DNA from: Syntrophomonas sp.
GTDB lineage: Bacteria; Bacillota; Syntrophomonadia; Syntrophomonadales; Syntrophomonadaceae
Length of the DNA stretch: 7,387 nt
Direction: 5' to 3'
NCBI GenBank assembly: GCA_028709355.1
Contig: JAQVXF010000053.1
Location: 1-7,387 of the forward strand
Shown here in pieces: positions 1 through 5,902 of this stretch; within the stretch, counting starts at the first letter, position 1, and every line of letters starts with the position of its first letter. Below the pieces are notes generated by a model. The model was given only the letters and a program-made list of their open reading frames with translations. It was not told where the DNA came from and did no database searches. Made by a program: the position numbers and the translations under genes.

Positions 1-430
1 AGATATGGGGGGTCCGGGGCGAGAATATGATGTCCCCTTCATAGTAGGATTTAATGTCCAGCACCGGAGTGCCGTCCACCGCATCCATGCCGCTCACCAG
101 CAACCGGTTGCCCTCCACCCCGTCCAGGTGCACCAGGGTCAAAGCGATGGGATTGGGCCGGTTGGGGGAACGCAATCCGAAGACCCCAAATTCCGGCAAA
201 TTGGGATTTACCTTGCGGGGCACAGTAGACAGGACCCCCCGGTCGGACTGATGGAACCACAGCAAGAGCCACAGATTGGAATTCTCTTCGATCCTCAGCA
301 AGGCCTGGTGGTATTGGGGAAATATCTCCACCACCGCGCTCTGACCCATTATAGGCATCTCCTCCGTTCCGGCCACTGCCGATCGGACCACTCCTATCGG
401 CTGGAGCACGATGCTGATGTCTTCTTCCAA
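1..430 (-). CDS. trmO: TrmO/TsaA-family (UPF0066) protein, partial (3' end beyond window)
   Basis: Reading the minus strand from a TTG at 430 gives 143 residues open to the window edge. A GAGGTGA Shine-Dalgarno lies 5 nt upstream of the TTG, which decides the start; an in-frame GTG at 439 is the alternative. Visible motifs are the N-terminal PIGVVRS (residues 11-17), the family hallmark RSPNRPNPI (about 88-95) and DAVDGTPVLDIK (about 116-127), all typical of TsaA/TrmO proteins. Characterised TrmO uses S-adenosylmethionine to N6-methylate t6A37 of tRNA. The gene follows the ABC permease on the same strand after 86 nt with no visible terminator, so it is probably the last visible cistron of the Moco/Tuco-riboswitch-controlled operon. 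Members of this family occur next to molybdenum-cofactor genes in Clostridia (from memory), so a role other than tRNA modification is possible. The family call is firm; the exact substrate is not. Confidence 0.85.
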   Translation of the reverse strand, partial: MEEDISIVLQPIGVVRSAVAGTEEMPIMGQSAVVEIFPQYHQALLRIEENSNLWLLLWFHQSDRGVLSTVPRKVNPNLPEFGVFGLRSPNRPNPIALTLVHLDGVEGNRLLVSGMDAVDGTPVLDIKSYYEGDIIFSPRTPHI

Positions 431-516
431 TGAAATCACCTCATTTTCATTTAGCATCCCCTGTGTGATGCGATTTGGCAAGATACCCTGGTGCCGCCTG
501 GTAACCGCCCCCGCCC

Positions 517-1281
517 TCATTCCTGCCAGCGGCTGATAAATCTCTGCAGGGGATTGAAGACAATGGCTTCGATCAGCATCACCATCAACACCAGCAGCAG
601 AGCCCACGCGAACAGCTTGCTGGTCTCCAGGTAACCGCGGGCTATGAAGATGGCGTTGCCGATCCCGTTCTGGGCCCCCAGCAGCTCAGCCATAATGGTG
701 ATCCTGAGCGAGGATGCCACGCTCAGGGAGAATCCGGCCATGAATCCATACAACAATCCGGGCAGGTATACCTTGAGCACCTTGATCCGGTTGGGCACCC
801 GGTAAACCTGGACCATCTGCAGCAGGTTGCTGTCGATGGACTGGATGCCCTTGGCGGAATTGAGGTACATGATGGGCATCACCAACAAGGCGGTGACGAA
901 GATCACCTGGGTACTGCCCTGCCCGAACCAGACCATGGCGATGACCACGAAGATCACGCTGGGGGTGGCCAGGATGGCATTTATACCGGGCTGGAACATA
1001 CTGTCCAGGGATTTCCGCAAACCTCCAAAGATGCCCAGGACGGTGCCAGTCAAGACTCCCAGCGCCAATCCGGTAAGCTGTCTCTGCAGGGTAATCAACA
1101 GGTTCTTGGTCAACTCACCGCTGGTCAGCATCTCGAAGATCGACCCAAAAGTACTGCCCGGGGAGGCGACTATGAGGGGATGGGAAGCCCAGGCCAGGGC
1201 CTGCCACCCCGCCAGTATCAGCATTATCCCCAGTATATAGTAGCGGCGGTCACTAATTCCCTGAATAATAGAAGCTGTCAT
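517..1281 (-). CDS. ABC transporter permease, NitT/TauT/SsuC type
   Basis: This 254-residue protein has a short N-terminal tail, a first membrane segment at about 16-32 and roughly five more hydrophobic segments, the usual layout of a BPD_transp_1 inner-membrane permease. The cytoplasmic coupling region (about 165-210) reads VYLPGLLYGFMAG, then an SLRITIMAELLGA stretch and GIGNAI, which matches the EAA-loop area of SsuC/TauC/NrtB-type permeases. Length is normal for the family. It would form a homodimeric channel served by the ATPase and lipoprotein encoded just upstream. The start overlaps the end of the lipoprotein gene by 29 nt; a GGAAAG ribosome site lies 7 nt before the ATG, and the next internal methionine would remove the first membrane segment, so this start is preferred. 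Substrate cannot be read from the sequence; the operon's riboswitch points to molybdenum/tungsten cofactor metabolism. Confidence 0.9.
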   Translation of the reverse strand: MTASIIQGISDRRYYILGIMLILAGWQALAWASHPLIVASPGSTFGSIFEMLTSGELTKNLLITLQRQLTGLALGVLTGTVLGIFGGLRKSLDSMFQPGINAILATPSVIFVVIAMVWFGQGSTQVIFVTALLVMPIMYLNSAKGIQSIDSNLLQMVQVYRVPNRIKVLKVYLPGLLYGFMAGFSLSVASSLRITIMAELLGAQNGIGNAIFIARGYLETSKLFAWALLLVLMVMLIEAIVFNPLQRFISRWQE

Positions 1282-2266
1282 CGGGCATCTTTCCGCCTAT
1301 AGAGGCTGGCGGGGCGGTCTTCAAATACTCAGCCAGGAAAGCGTTGACCTCCTCCTTACACTGGGGGCTGCTGACTGGTTCCAACCGGGCGAAGGGCAGC
1401 GACTGCTGTACAGCGCTGGCTCTCATCTTGGGGAAATACTTCTCCACTACCGGTCCAGCCGCGGCCGGATTTTCATTTATCCATTTGGCATTGGTGTCGA
1501 ACTGTTTCAGCACCTCATTGACCAGAGCAGTGTTCTTGGCATTGGCGCCCACCACAATGAGTCCCGCCTGGGGTATGCGGGCGCTGCTGCCAGTAGCCTT
1601 GCCCCATTCCGCCTGCAGGTCGATGGCCCGCTTGACGGTCACATTTCCCTTGGCGGAGTTGGCGATCGCCACGGACGAATTGGGTTCATTGGAGAGAGCC
1701 AGCTTGATCTCCCCGGTAGCCAGCTTGGAGGAGGACTCAGCCATATCCATGTTCAGAATGGTCAGATCCTTGTCAGGATCGATGTTGTTCTTGATCAGGA
1801 TGTGCCGGAACACCGTTCCATGATAACCACTGCTGCCCCCGGTGACCGCTACCTGTTTGCCTTTCAGGTCGGCCAGGCTGGTGACGCTGTCATCCGCACT
1901 CAGGATATACAACATGCCCCAGACCGCTACATTGGCCAGTTTTACATCCGCTCCCTTGTTATGGAGCATGATGGCATTGGTGACCGGGGCCATGATGAAA
2001 TGCACCTGGTTGGAGGTGACCATGGCGGAAAGCTGTTCGCTGGTCACCCAGGATTCGATGGTGGTCTTGTCAGCGATACTCTGCAGGGAATTGTTCTCGA
2101 CCAGGGGGGCCAAAGGATAGCTGCCCGCCCCCTGGGAGGCGGCGATCTTCAACTCTGGCAGTTTAGGGGTGGTCTGCTGGGCGGTTTTTTGAGCACAACC
2201 GCTCAGTCCTACCGCCATTACCATTATCATCAGCGCCGCCAGTAACTGCTTGATCTCTCTTCTCAT
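1253..2266 (-). CDS. ABC transporter substrate-binding lipoprotein, SsuA/NMT1-like
   Basis: The 337-residue product begins with MRREIKQ, a hydrophobic stretch and the lipobox LSGC with the lipidated cysteine at residue 24, so it should be anchored outside the cytoplasmic membrane. The mature part has the two-lobe periplasmic-binding-protein pattern of the SsuA/TauA/NMT1 group: LKIAASQGAGSYPLAPLVE (about 39-57), a region ending in HFIMAPVTNAIML (89-101), and the diagnostic SLADLKGKQVAVTGGSSGYHG (from about 130), where the glycine/serine-rich turn usually touches ligand. It is not a ModA, TupA or WtpA type by visible motif. Its ATG overlaps the ATPase stop in an ATGA arrangement, with GGAGG 9 nt upstream, indicating translational coupling. 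Known relatives bind sulfonates, nitrate, thiamine precursors and similar small molecules. The ligand here is unknown; control by a Moco/Tuco riboswitch suggests molybdate, tungstate or a pterin cofactor/precursor. Confidence 0.88.
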   Translation of the reverse strand: MRREIKQLLAALMIMVMAVGLSGCAQKTAQQTTPKLPELKIAASQGAGSYPLAPLVENNSLQSIADKTTIESWVTSEQLSAMVTSNQVHFIMAPVTNAIMLHNKGADVKLANVAVWGMLYILSADDSVTSLADLKGKQVAVTGGSSGYHGTVFRHILIKNNIDPDKDLTILNMDMAESSSKLATGEIKLALSNEPNSSVAIANSAKGNVTVKRAIDLQAEWGKATGSSARIPQAGLIVVGANAKNTALVNEVLKQFDTNAKWINENPAAAGPVVEKYFPKMRASAVQQSLPFARLEPVSSPQCKEEVNAFLAEYLKTAPPASIGGKMPDDSFYYSGN

Positions 2267-2991
2267 GTTTCTCTTCCTCCATCACAGTTTAAGTCGATTT
2301 TCTCACTGATGGCCTGCATCTGCTGGTAGATGTAGCTCATATCACGCTGTCCCGAGGGGCGATCCCAGGTGTACTCCAGGGCGATCCGACAGGGCCGGTC
2401 GCGCAGATATAGGAGCCGGTCAGCCAGTCTGACCGCATCTTCCAGGGTATGGGTGACCATCACCGAGGTACATGGTTTCAAAGCCAGCAATTGTTGCAGG
2501 TAATTGCACATGGCGTCCCGCAATTCGATATTCAAAGAACTGAAGGGTTCATCCAACAGCAGTATGTCGGGCTCAACCGCAAAGGCCCGGGCCAGGGAGA
2601 CCCTCTGTTTCATGCCGCCGCTCAATTGGGCGGGATAATAGTCCTGGAAACCATCCAATCCTACCCGGCGGGCCATCTCGGCGGCCCTGCGCCGGCGCTC
2701 GGGCGGGTCCTCCGGGATGATGTGGAAAAGCCCCATCTCGATGTTTTCCACCACATTGCACCAGGGGATCAGCCGGGGTTCCTGGAATACATAGCCGATA
2801 TTCCGGCTGGCGCACTGCACCATCCCGGCGTCCGGCTGCTGGAGGCCGGCGATCAGCTGCAGGATAGTGGTCTTGCCGATCCCTGATGGCCCGCATATGC
2901 AGACGAATTCACCCTGGTTAAAGGTATAGGAGAAATCCTCGATGACTTTCAGGGTGCCAAAGCTTTTATTGATATGTTCCATATAAACCAT
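2263..2991 (-). CDS. ABC transporter ATP-binding protein, NitT/TauT/SsuB type
   Basis: The 242-residue ATPase carries all nucleotide-binding motifs intact: Walker A GPSGIGKT (34-41), Q-loop glutamine at 70 within YVFQEPRLIPW, signature LSGGMKQ (123-129), Walker B ILLLDEP (143-149), D-loop SSLN and switch histidine 181 in VTHTLEDA. The FQEPRLIPW sequence after the Q-loop is characteristic of the SsuB/TauB/NrtD subfamily. It would hydrolyse ATP on the cytoplasmic face to drive import by the downstream permease and lipoprotein. It is the first gene of the operon; a strong AGGAGG sits 8 nt before the ATG at 2991. Upstream lie an intrinsic terminator and a Moco/Tuco-class riboswitch, so expression probably falls when the cofactor is abundant. 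Length and C-terminal extension are normal for the family. Confidence 0.93.
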   Translation of the reverse strand: MVYMEHINKSFGTLKVIEDFSYTFNQGEFVCICGPSGIGKTTILQLIAGLQQPDAGMVQCASRNIGYVFQEPRLIPWCNVVENIEMGLFHIIPEDPPERRRRAAEMARRVGLDGFQDYYPAQLSGGMKQRVSLARAFAVEPDILLLDEPFSSLNIELRDAMCNYLQQLLALKPCTSVMVTHTLEDAVRLADRLLYLRDRPCRIALEYTWDRPSGQRDMSYIYQQMQAISEKIDLNCDGGRET

Positions 2992-3120
2992 GGCTTGGTC
3001 CTCCTCCCCTTTTCACCACCGGGTCCTGGTATATTGCCTCCAATTGCTCTCTGCCCGACTTTGCAGCATTGACCGATCTCCTAGGCGCACATCACCTCCG
3101 GCAGGTTTTTCCTCATCACG

Positions 3121-3150
3121 AAAACAACCCAGCACCAAAAAAGTGCCGGG
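3121..3150 (-). terminator. Intrinsic terminator between Moco/Tuco aptamer and ABC operon
   Basis: On the minus strand CCCGGCAC (3150-3143) pairs with GTGCTGGG (3135-3128) through eight pairs, one of them G-U, around a seven-base T-rich loop, followed by TTGTTTT (3127-3121). It lies about 80 nt after the aptamer and 130 nt before the ATPase start, where a riboswitch expression platform is expected. Its 5' arm could alternatively pair over six bases with GCCGGG of the aptamer (3270-3265), a possible antiterminator. Confidence 0.75.
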
Positions 3151-3230
3151 CCATCCTGAATGGAGCAACCACAACCAGATAAGCATGAGGCCGACTGCCC
3201 ATGGCAATCAGTCCCCTGTCCGGTAAAGGG

Positions 3231-3327
3231 GCTGCTCCTTTCCACAATGGGAGGCAGGTCAGTTTCCCGGCCCTGCCCTACAGGCCTGCATCCCTGGAAA
3301 ATTCCCAGGCAGACAGGCTCGGAGCGC
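3231..3327 (-). promoter_or_regulatory. Moco/Tuco-class riboswitch upstream of the ABC importer
   Basis: The minus-strand RNA matches the conserved core of the molybdenum-cofactor riboswitch as I know it from the E. coli moaA leader: CTCCGAGCC at the 5' side, a GGGAAAC loop, then GCCTCCC and TGGAAAGGAG. Pairings support it. P1 is GCTCC (3325-3321) with GGAGC (3238-3234), extended by two pairs past an A bulge. One arm is GCCTG (3318-3314) with CAGGC (3288-3284), capped by CCTGG (3309-3305) with CCAGG (3297-3293). A second arm is GGCAGG (3277-3272) with CCTGCC (3258-3253), enclosing GGGAAAC. The E. coli RNA has an additional large distal helix where this one has only a six-base loop; loss of that helix was the feature linked to the tungsten-cofactor (Tuco) variant. 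It probably acts by controlling the terminator at 3121-3150. Ligand choice (Mo or W form) is inference. Confidence 0.85.
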
Positions 3328-3458
3328 TTATTAACATACCTGAATCGAAATATTCGACATATTACGCTTTATTCCCTGCTAAATGCAGCGAAACGTAGTA
3401 AACTTTTATAGGGAAAGACGGATGGAACCCGACGACCAGATGAGGCGGTGAGACACTC

Positions 3459-4457
3459 ATGCATCAAGCGCACATGCGATCGGCAAGCTGGTTCTTGTGG
3501 CCGTCCCGCAACCTGTCGCTGGCCATCTTCCTGGCTCTGCTGATGGGCTTCGGGTTGGGGCTGGTTTTGGACACCACACCTCTCCAGCGATGGCTGCTGC
3601 CCCTGACCTTCATCATGATATACCCGTCCATGATCGGATTTAAAGCCAATGAGATCTTCAGCCGCAGCCACGGCCGGATATTGGCGGCGGCACTGTTGCT
3701 CAACTTTCTGGCCATCCCTTTATCGGCTTATCTTCTGGGCCTCGGATTCCTGCTGAGCGCTCCGCAGCTCTTCGCCGGCTTGGCTATCGCGGCCCTGTTG
3801 CCCACCAGCAATATGACCATCTCCTTCACCATGCTGGCTGGCGGCAATGTCCCCGCCTCGGTGAAAATGACCACCTTCGGATTGCTGCTGGGTGCTATCC
3901 TGGCTCCCTGGTACCTCTACCTGATGGTGGGCAAGTATATCCCGGTCGATATCCTGGCCACTTTCAAGACAGTGGGGATGGTGATACTGGTTCCCCTAGC
4001 ATTGGGCATGCTTACCTATCAACAACTGTTAAAACGTTATAGCCAGGAACAGTTTCAGCAGCAGATAAAACCGCTGCTGCCGGCAATCAGTTCATGGGGT
4101 ATGATGTTGCTGATCATCATCAGCATAAGTATGAATTCTCAAGCTCTGGCCGCCCGTCCCGACTTGCTGGCGATGGGGCTGGGGGTGCAGTTGGTCTTCT
4201 ATGCAGTCAATTATGTTATCGCGGTCCTGGTAGCCCGGAGATTCTTCCCCGCCAAGGACGGGCTCACTTTGGTATTCTCCACGGTACTGCGCAACCTGGG
4301 CCTGTCCATCGGCCTGGCCGCCACCGCTTTCGGTCCTGACGCCGCCATGATGGTCTCCCTGGCCATCCTGCTGCAGGGTCAGGCCGCCGCCTGGTTTATC
4401 AAGCTCAACCGGCGTTATGGCTGGCTGGGCGGGCCAAAGTTGGAGGCCGTGAGTTAG
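3459..4457 (+). CDS. Bile acid:sodium symporter (BASS/SBF)-family transporter
   Basis: The 332-residue protein is almost wholly hydrophobic, with about nine or ten membrane segments from residue 17 on. ALLPTSNMTISF (112-123) followed by LAGGNVPASVKMT corresponds to the discontinuous-helix core of the SBF fold, and STVLRNLGLSIGLA (274-287) to its second half. It should move an organic anion or similar solute across the cytoplasmic membrane, perhaps with sodium. There is no cysteine anywhere in the protein, which argues against the related ACR3 arsenite exporters, where a conserved cysteine is needed. The ATG at 3459 has GGTGAG 7 nt upstream; the methionine at residue 6 is an alternative. The gene stands alone, divergent from the ABC operon and followed by the separately promoted metal exporter. 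No regulatory RNA was recognised in front of it. Substrate unknown. Confidence 0.85.
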   Translation: MHQAHMRSASWFLWPSRNLSLAIFLALLMGFGLGLVLDTTPLQRWLLPLTFIMIYPSMIGFKANEIFSRSHGRILAAALLLNFLAIPLSAYLLGLGFLLSAPQLFAGLAIAALLPTSNMTISFTMLAGGNVPASVKMTTFGLLLGAILAPWYLYLMVGKYIPVDILATFKTVGMVILVPLALGMLTYQQLLKRYSQEQFQQQIKPLLPAISSWGMMLLIIISISMNSQALAARPDLLAMGLGVQLVFYAVNYVIAVLVARRFFPAKDGLTLVFSTVLRNLGLSIGLAATAFGPDAAMMVSLAILLQGQAAAWFIKLNRRYGWLGGPKLEAVS

Positions 4458-4503
4458 TCCCGCGGAACGGGGCGGTTGGAGAAATGAACCTTCCGGCCGG
4501 ATA

Positions 4504-4533
4504 TTGACAAATGACTTTGCGATTGTATACAAT
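4504..4533 (+). promoter_or_regulatory. Sigma-A-type promoter with overlapping 12-bp palindromic operator
   Basis: TTGACA (4504-4509) is a perfect -35. The -10 is either TACAAT (4528-4533, 18-nt spacer) or TATACA (4526-4531, 16-nt spacer). The perfect palindrome ATTGTATACAAT (4522-4533) covers the -10, so a bound dimeric repressor would block the promoter. The TTGTATACAA core resembles operators of GntR-family regulators, but no regulator gene is in the window. Transcription from here would begin about 45 nt before the NiCo riboswitch. Confidence 0.65.
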
Positions 4534-4582
4534 GTGGGCAATCAATTTCTCTCCAGTAACCAGCTAACTTAATACTACCCTC

Positions 4583-4662
4583 AAACTGAGCAGGCGATGA
4601 ACCTTCGGGGTTCGTGGGGCTGGGCTGGAAACGGCAGCAGATAGGCATCTGTGGGACAGTAA
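4583..4662 (+). promoter_or_regulatory. NiCo riboswitch (Ni2+/Co2+ sensing) upstream of the metal exporter
   Basis: The sequence follows the known NiCo (czcD-motif) four-way junction closely. It reads ACTGAGCAGGC (4585-4595), helix P2 ATGAACC/GGTTCGT (4597-4603 with 4609-4615), a GGGGC linker, P3 GCTG-GAAA-CGGC (about 4624-4635), GCAGC leading into P4 CAGAT/ATCTG (4638-4642 with 4647-4651), then GTGGGACAGT (4651-4660), whose CAGT closes P1 with ACTG (4585-4588). The junction blocks GAGCAGGC and GTGGGACAG are the family's metal-binding signature. Known members bind Ni2+ or Co2+ cooperatively and turn on exporter expression. No classical terminator with a U-run follows; instead TTCCGC (4667-4672) can pair with GCGGAG (4709-4714) and cover the ribosome site of the exporter, suggesting translational control. 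Confidence 0.9.
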
Positions 4663-4723
4663 AATGTTCCGCGGGTGCTTTCTTAGTATCAGCATATATT
4701 TAGGAGAAGCGGAGGCGTTGTTG

Positions 4724-5650
4724 ATGGGATCTTGGGATAGGAAGACCAGAGTCGCGCTCTTATCAATAGTATCCAACACCACCTTGATCATATTGAAGGT
4801 CGTTGCCGGTATCCTCAGTGGTTCGGTGAGTATCATATCTGAAGCCATTCATTCCGCTATGGATCTGGTGGCTTCTTTTATCGCCTTTTTCTCGGTGCGC
4901 ACCTCCTCCAAACCGGCCGACCGGGACCATCCTTACGGCCATGGCAAAATCGAAAATATCTCGGGTATCGCCGAGGGGGTGCTGATATTCCTCGCGGCCG
5001 GAATGATCATCAAGGAAGCCATCGAAAAGATCCGCCATCCCGCCCCGATTGAGATGGCCTGGGTGGGTATCGCGGTGATGCTGGCCGCCGCATTGGTCAA
5101 CGTCCTGGTCTCCCGGAAGCTGTACCAAGTGGCCCGGGAAGAAGATTCCATGGCCCTGGAAGCTGATGCCCTGCATCTCAAGACCGACGTATACACCTCT
5201 TTGGGGGTGGCGTTGGGGTTGCTGTTGATAAAGCTGACCGGAATAGTCGTCCTGGATCCCATCGTGGCTATCCTTGTCGCCCTACTTATCATCAAAGAAG
5301 CCTGGGAGCTGTGCAGTCATGCCGCCAACTTCCTCTTGGATTCCCGTTTGACCGACGCCGAAGAAGAGAAAATAGTCAGTATCATCGGCAATTACCACGA
5401 TCAGTTCATCGATTTCCACAAACTTAAGACCAGGAAATCGGGGAATATGAAGCACATCGACTTTCATATCACGGTACCACCCAATATTACCGTGGCCGAA
5501 GTCCATGAGCTGATCGGCAATCTTAAAAAAGACATGTGGACCGAGTTCCACTCTACCCGGGTCAGTGTGCATGTCGATCCCTACCGGGAGACCGTCCCCC
5601 ACGCCGGGGGCAATCTGGCCAACCAGGGCCAATCCGAGGAGACTAGATAA
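4724..5650 (+). CDS. Cation diffusion facilitator (CDF) metal exporter, probable Ni/Co efflux
   Basis: The product has 308 residues and six membrane segments (about 10-30, 36-58, 84-100, 112-130, 156-171, 174-191), then a cytoplasmic ferredoxin-like dimerisation domain (about 205-285). The transport site is HxxxD in TM2 (H43, D47) and HxxxD in TM5 (H151, D155), the HD-HD arrangement of many bacterial CDF pumps. The TM2-3 loop carries the family's HPYGHGKIE (69-77). CDF proteins export divalent metal in exchange for protons. The preceding NiCo riboswitch indicates Ni2+ and/or Co2+ as the physiological substrate. The start is placed at 4724 because GGAGG lies 8 nt upstream; an upstream in-frame ATG at 4664 falls at the edge of the riboswitch closing helix, has no ribosome site and would add 20 residues, so it is rejected. 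The C-terminal tail after residue 287 is not conserved-looking. Confidence 0.93.
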   Translation: MGSWDRKTRVALLSIVSNTTLIILKVVAGILSGSVSIISEAIHSAMDLVASFIAFFSVRTSSKPADRDHPYGHGKIENISGIAEGVLIFLAAGMIIKEAIEKIRHPAPIEMAWVGIAVMLAAALVNVLVSRKLYQVAREEDSMALEADALHLKTDVYTSLGVALGLLLIKLTGIVVLDPIVAILVALLIIKEAWELCSHAANFLLDSRLTDAEEEKIVSIIGNYHDQFIDFHKLKTRKSGNMKHIDFHITVPPNITVAEVHELIGNLKKDMWTEFHSTRVSVHVDPYRETVPHAGGNLANQGQSEETR

Positions 5651-5902
5651 TCTCAGAGGAACTGCTGGGTCGGGCCACAAACTGCCGGTCAACCCCAGAG
5701 TGGAGACCCCAGCCAACAGACCCTTCGATTGGCACTGCCCGCGCCCGCTTATTGCACCTACACCTGGTGATTGGGTCCGGTCCACCAGCAACTCCAGCCG
5801 GTGGCGGCGGCTAGCCTCTATTCAATCAATCCCCTGTTCTTATCACTGTTGCGAGGGGGCGGCCTGAGAATTCCTATGCCGGGCTAATCTCCGTTGCACC
5901 GC
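5651..5902. other. Convergent intergenic region, nothing recognised
   Basis: This gap lies between the 3' ends of the metal exporter and the selenoprotein gene. No clear coding sequence with a ribosome site is visible. A weak CCCCT/AGGGG pairing (5831-5835 with 5854-5858) is the only terminator-like structure, and neither side has a proper T-run next to it. It may be decayed coding sequence or simple spacer. Confidence 0.4.

Larger units (their letters stand above)
2992..3458. other. Divergent intergenic region and riboswitch leader
   Basis: This 467-nt gap separates the minus-strand ABC operon from the plus-strand symporter gene. On the minus strand it holds a Moco/Tuco aptamer, about 80 nt of linker with small hairpins, an intrinsic terminator, and about 130 nt of leader before the ATPase. 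Between the aptamer and the symporter gene lies a short dyad, TCGAA-ATA-TTCGA (3345-3357). No convincing sigma-A promoter pair was found for either direction. The plus-strand leader 3365-3458 can form TTCCCT/AGGGAA pairing (3371-3376 with 3410-3415), but I recognise no RNA class there. Confidence 0.6.

Noticed and set aside
5..433. Long plus-strand frame over the left end of the window.
   Set aside because: It is the antisense of the TrmO-family gene, whose motifs are unmistakable; the plus-strand translation is low-complexity and has no ribosome site.
3013..3207. A 64-codon minus-strand frame with a TTG start and a hydrophobic N-terminus in the leader between the Moco/Tuco aptamer and the ABC operon.
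   Set aside because: It runs straight through the terminator hairpin and its U-tract, has only a weak AGGGG ribosome site, and its hydrophobic residues come largely from the T-rich hairpin sequence. A leader peptide cannot be excluded, but nothing supports one.
3365..3458. A structured-looking leader before the symporter gene, checked against c-di-GMP, fluoride, SAM, TPP, cobalamin and preQ1 riboswitch cores.
   Set aside because: None of the conserved core sequences is present; only short helices can be drawn.
3459..4457. ACR3-type arsenite exporter as identity for the SBF-fold transporter.
   Set aside because: The protein has no cysteine at all and lacks the ACR3 cysteine motif; there are no ars genes nearby.
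4664..4723. Upstream ATG start for the metal exporter, adding 20 residues.
   Set aside because: The ATG lies at the edge of the NiCo closing helix, lacks a ribosome site, and the extra residues do not resemble CDF N-termini; the ATG at 4724 has GGAGG at ideal spacing.
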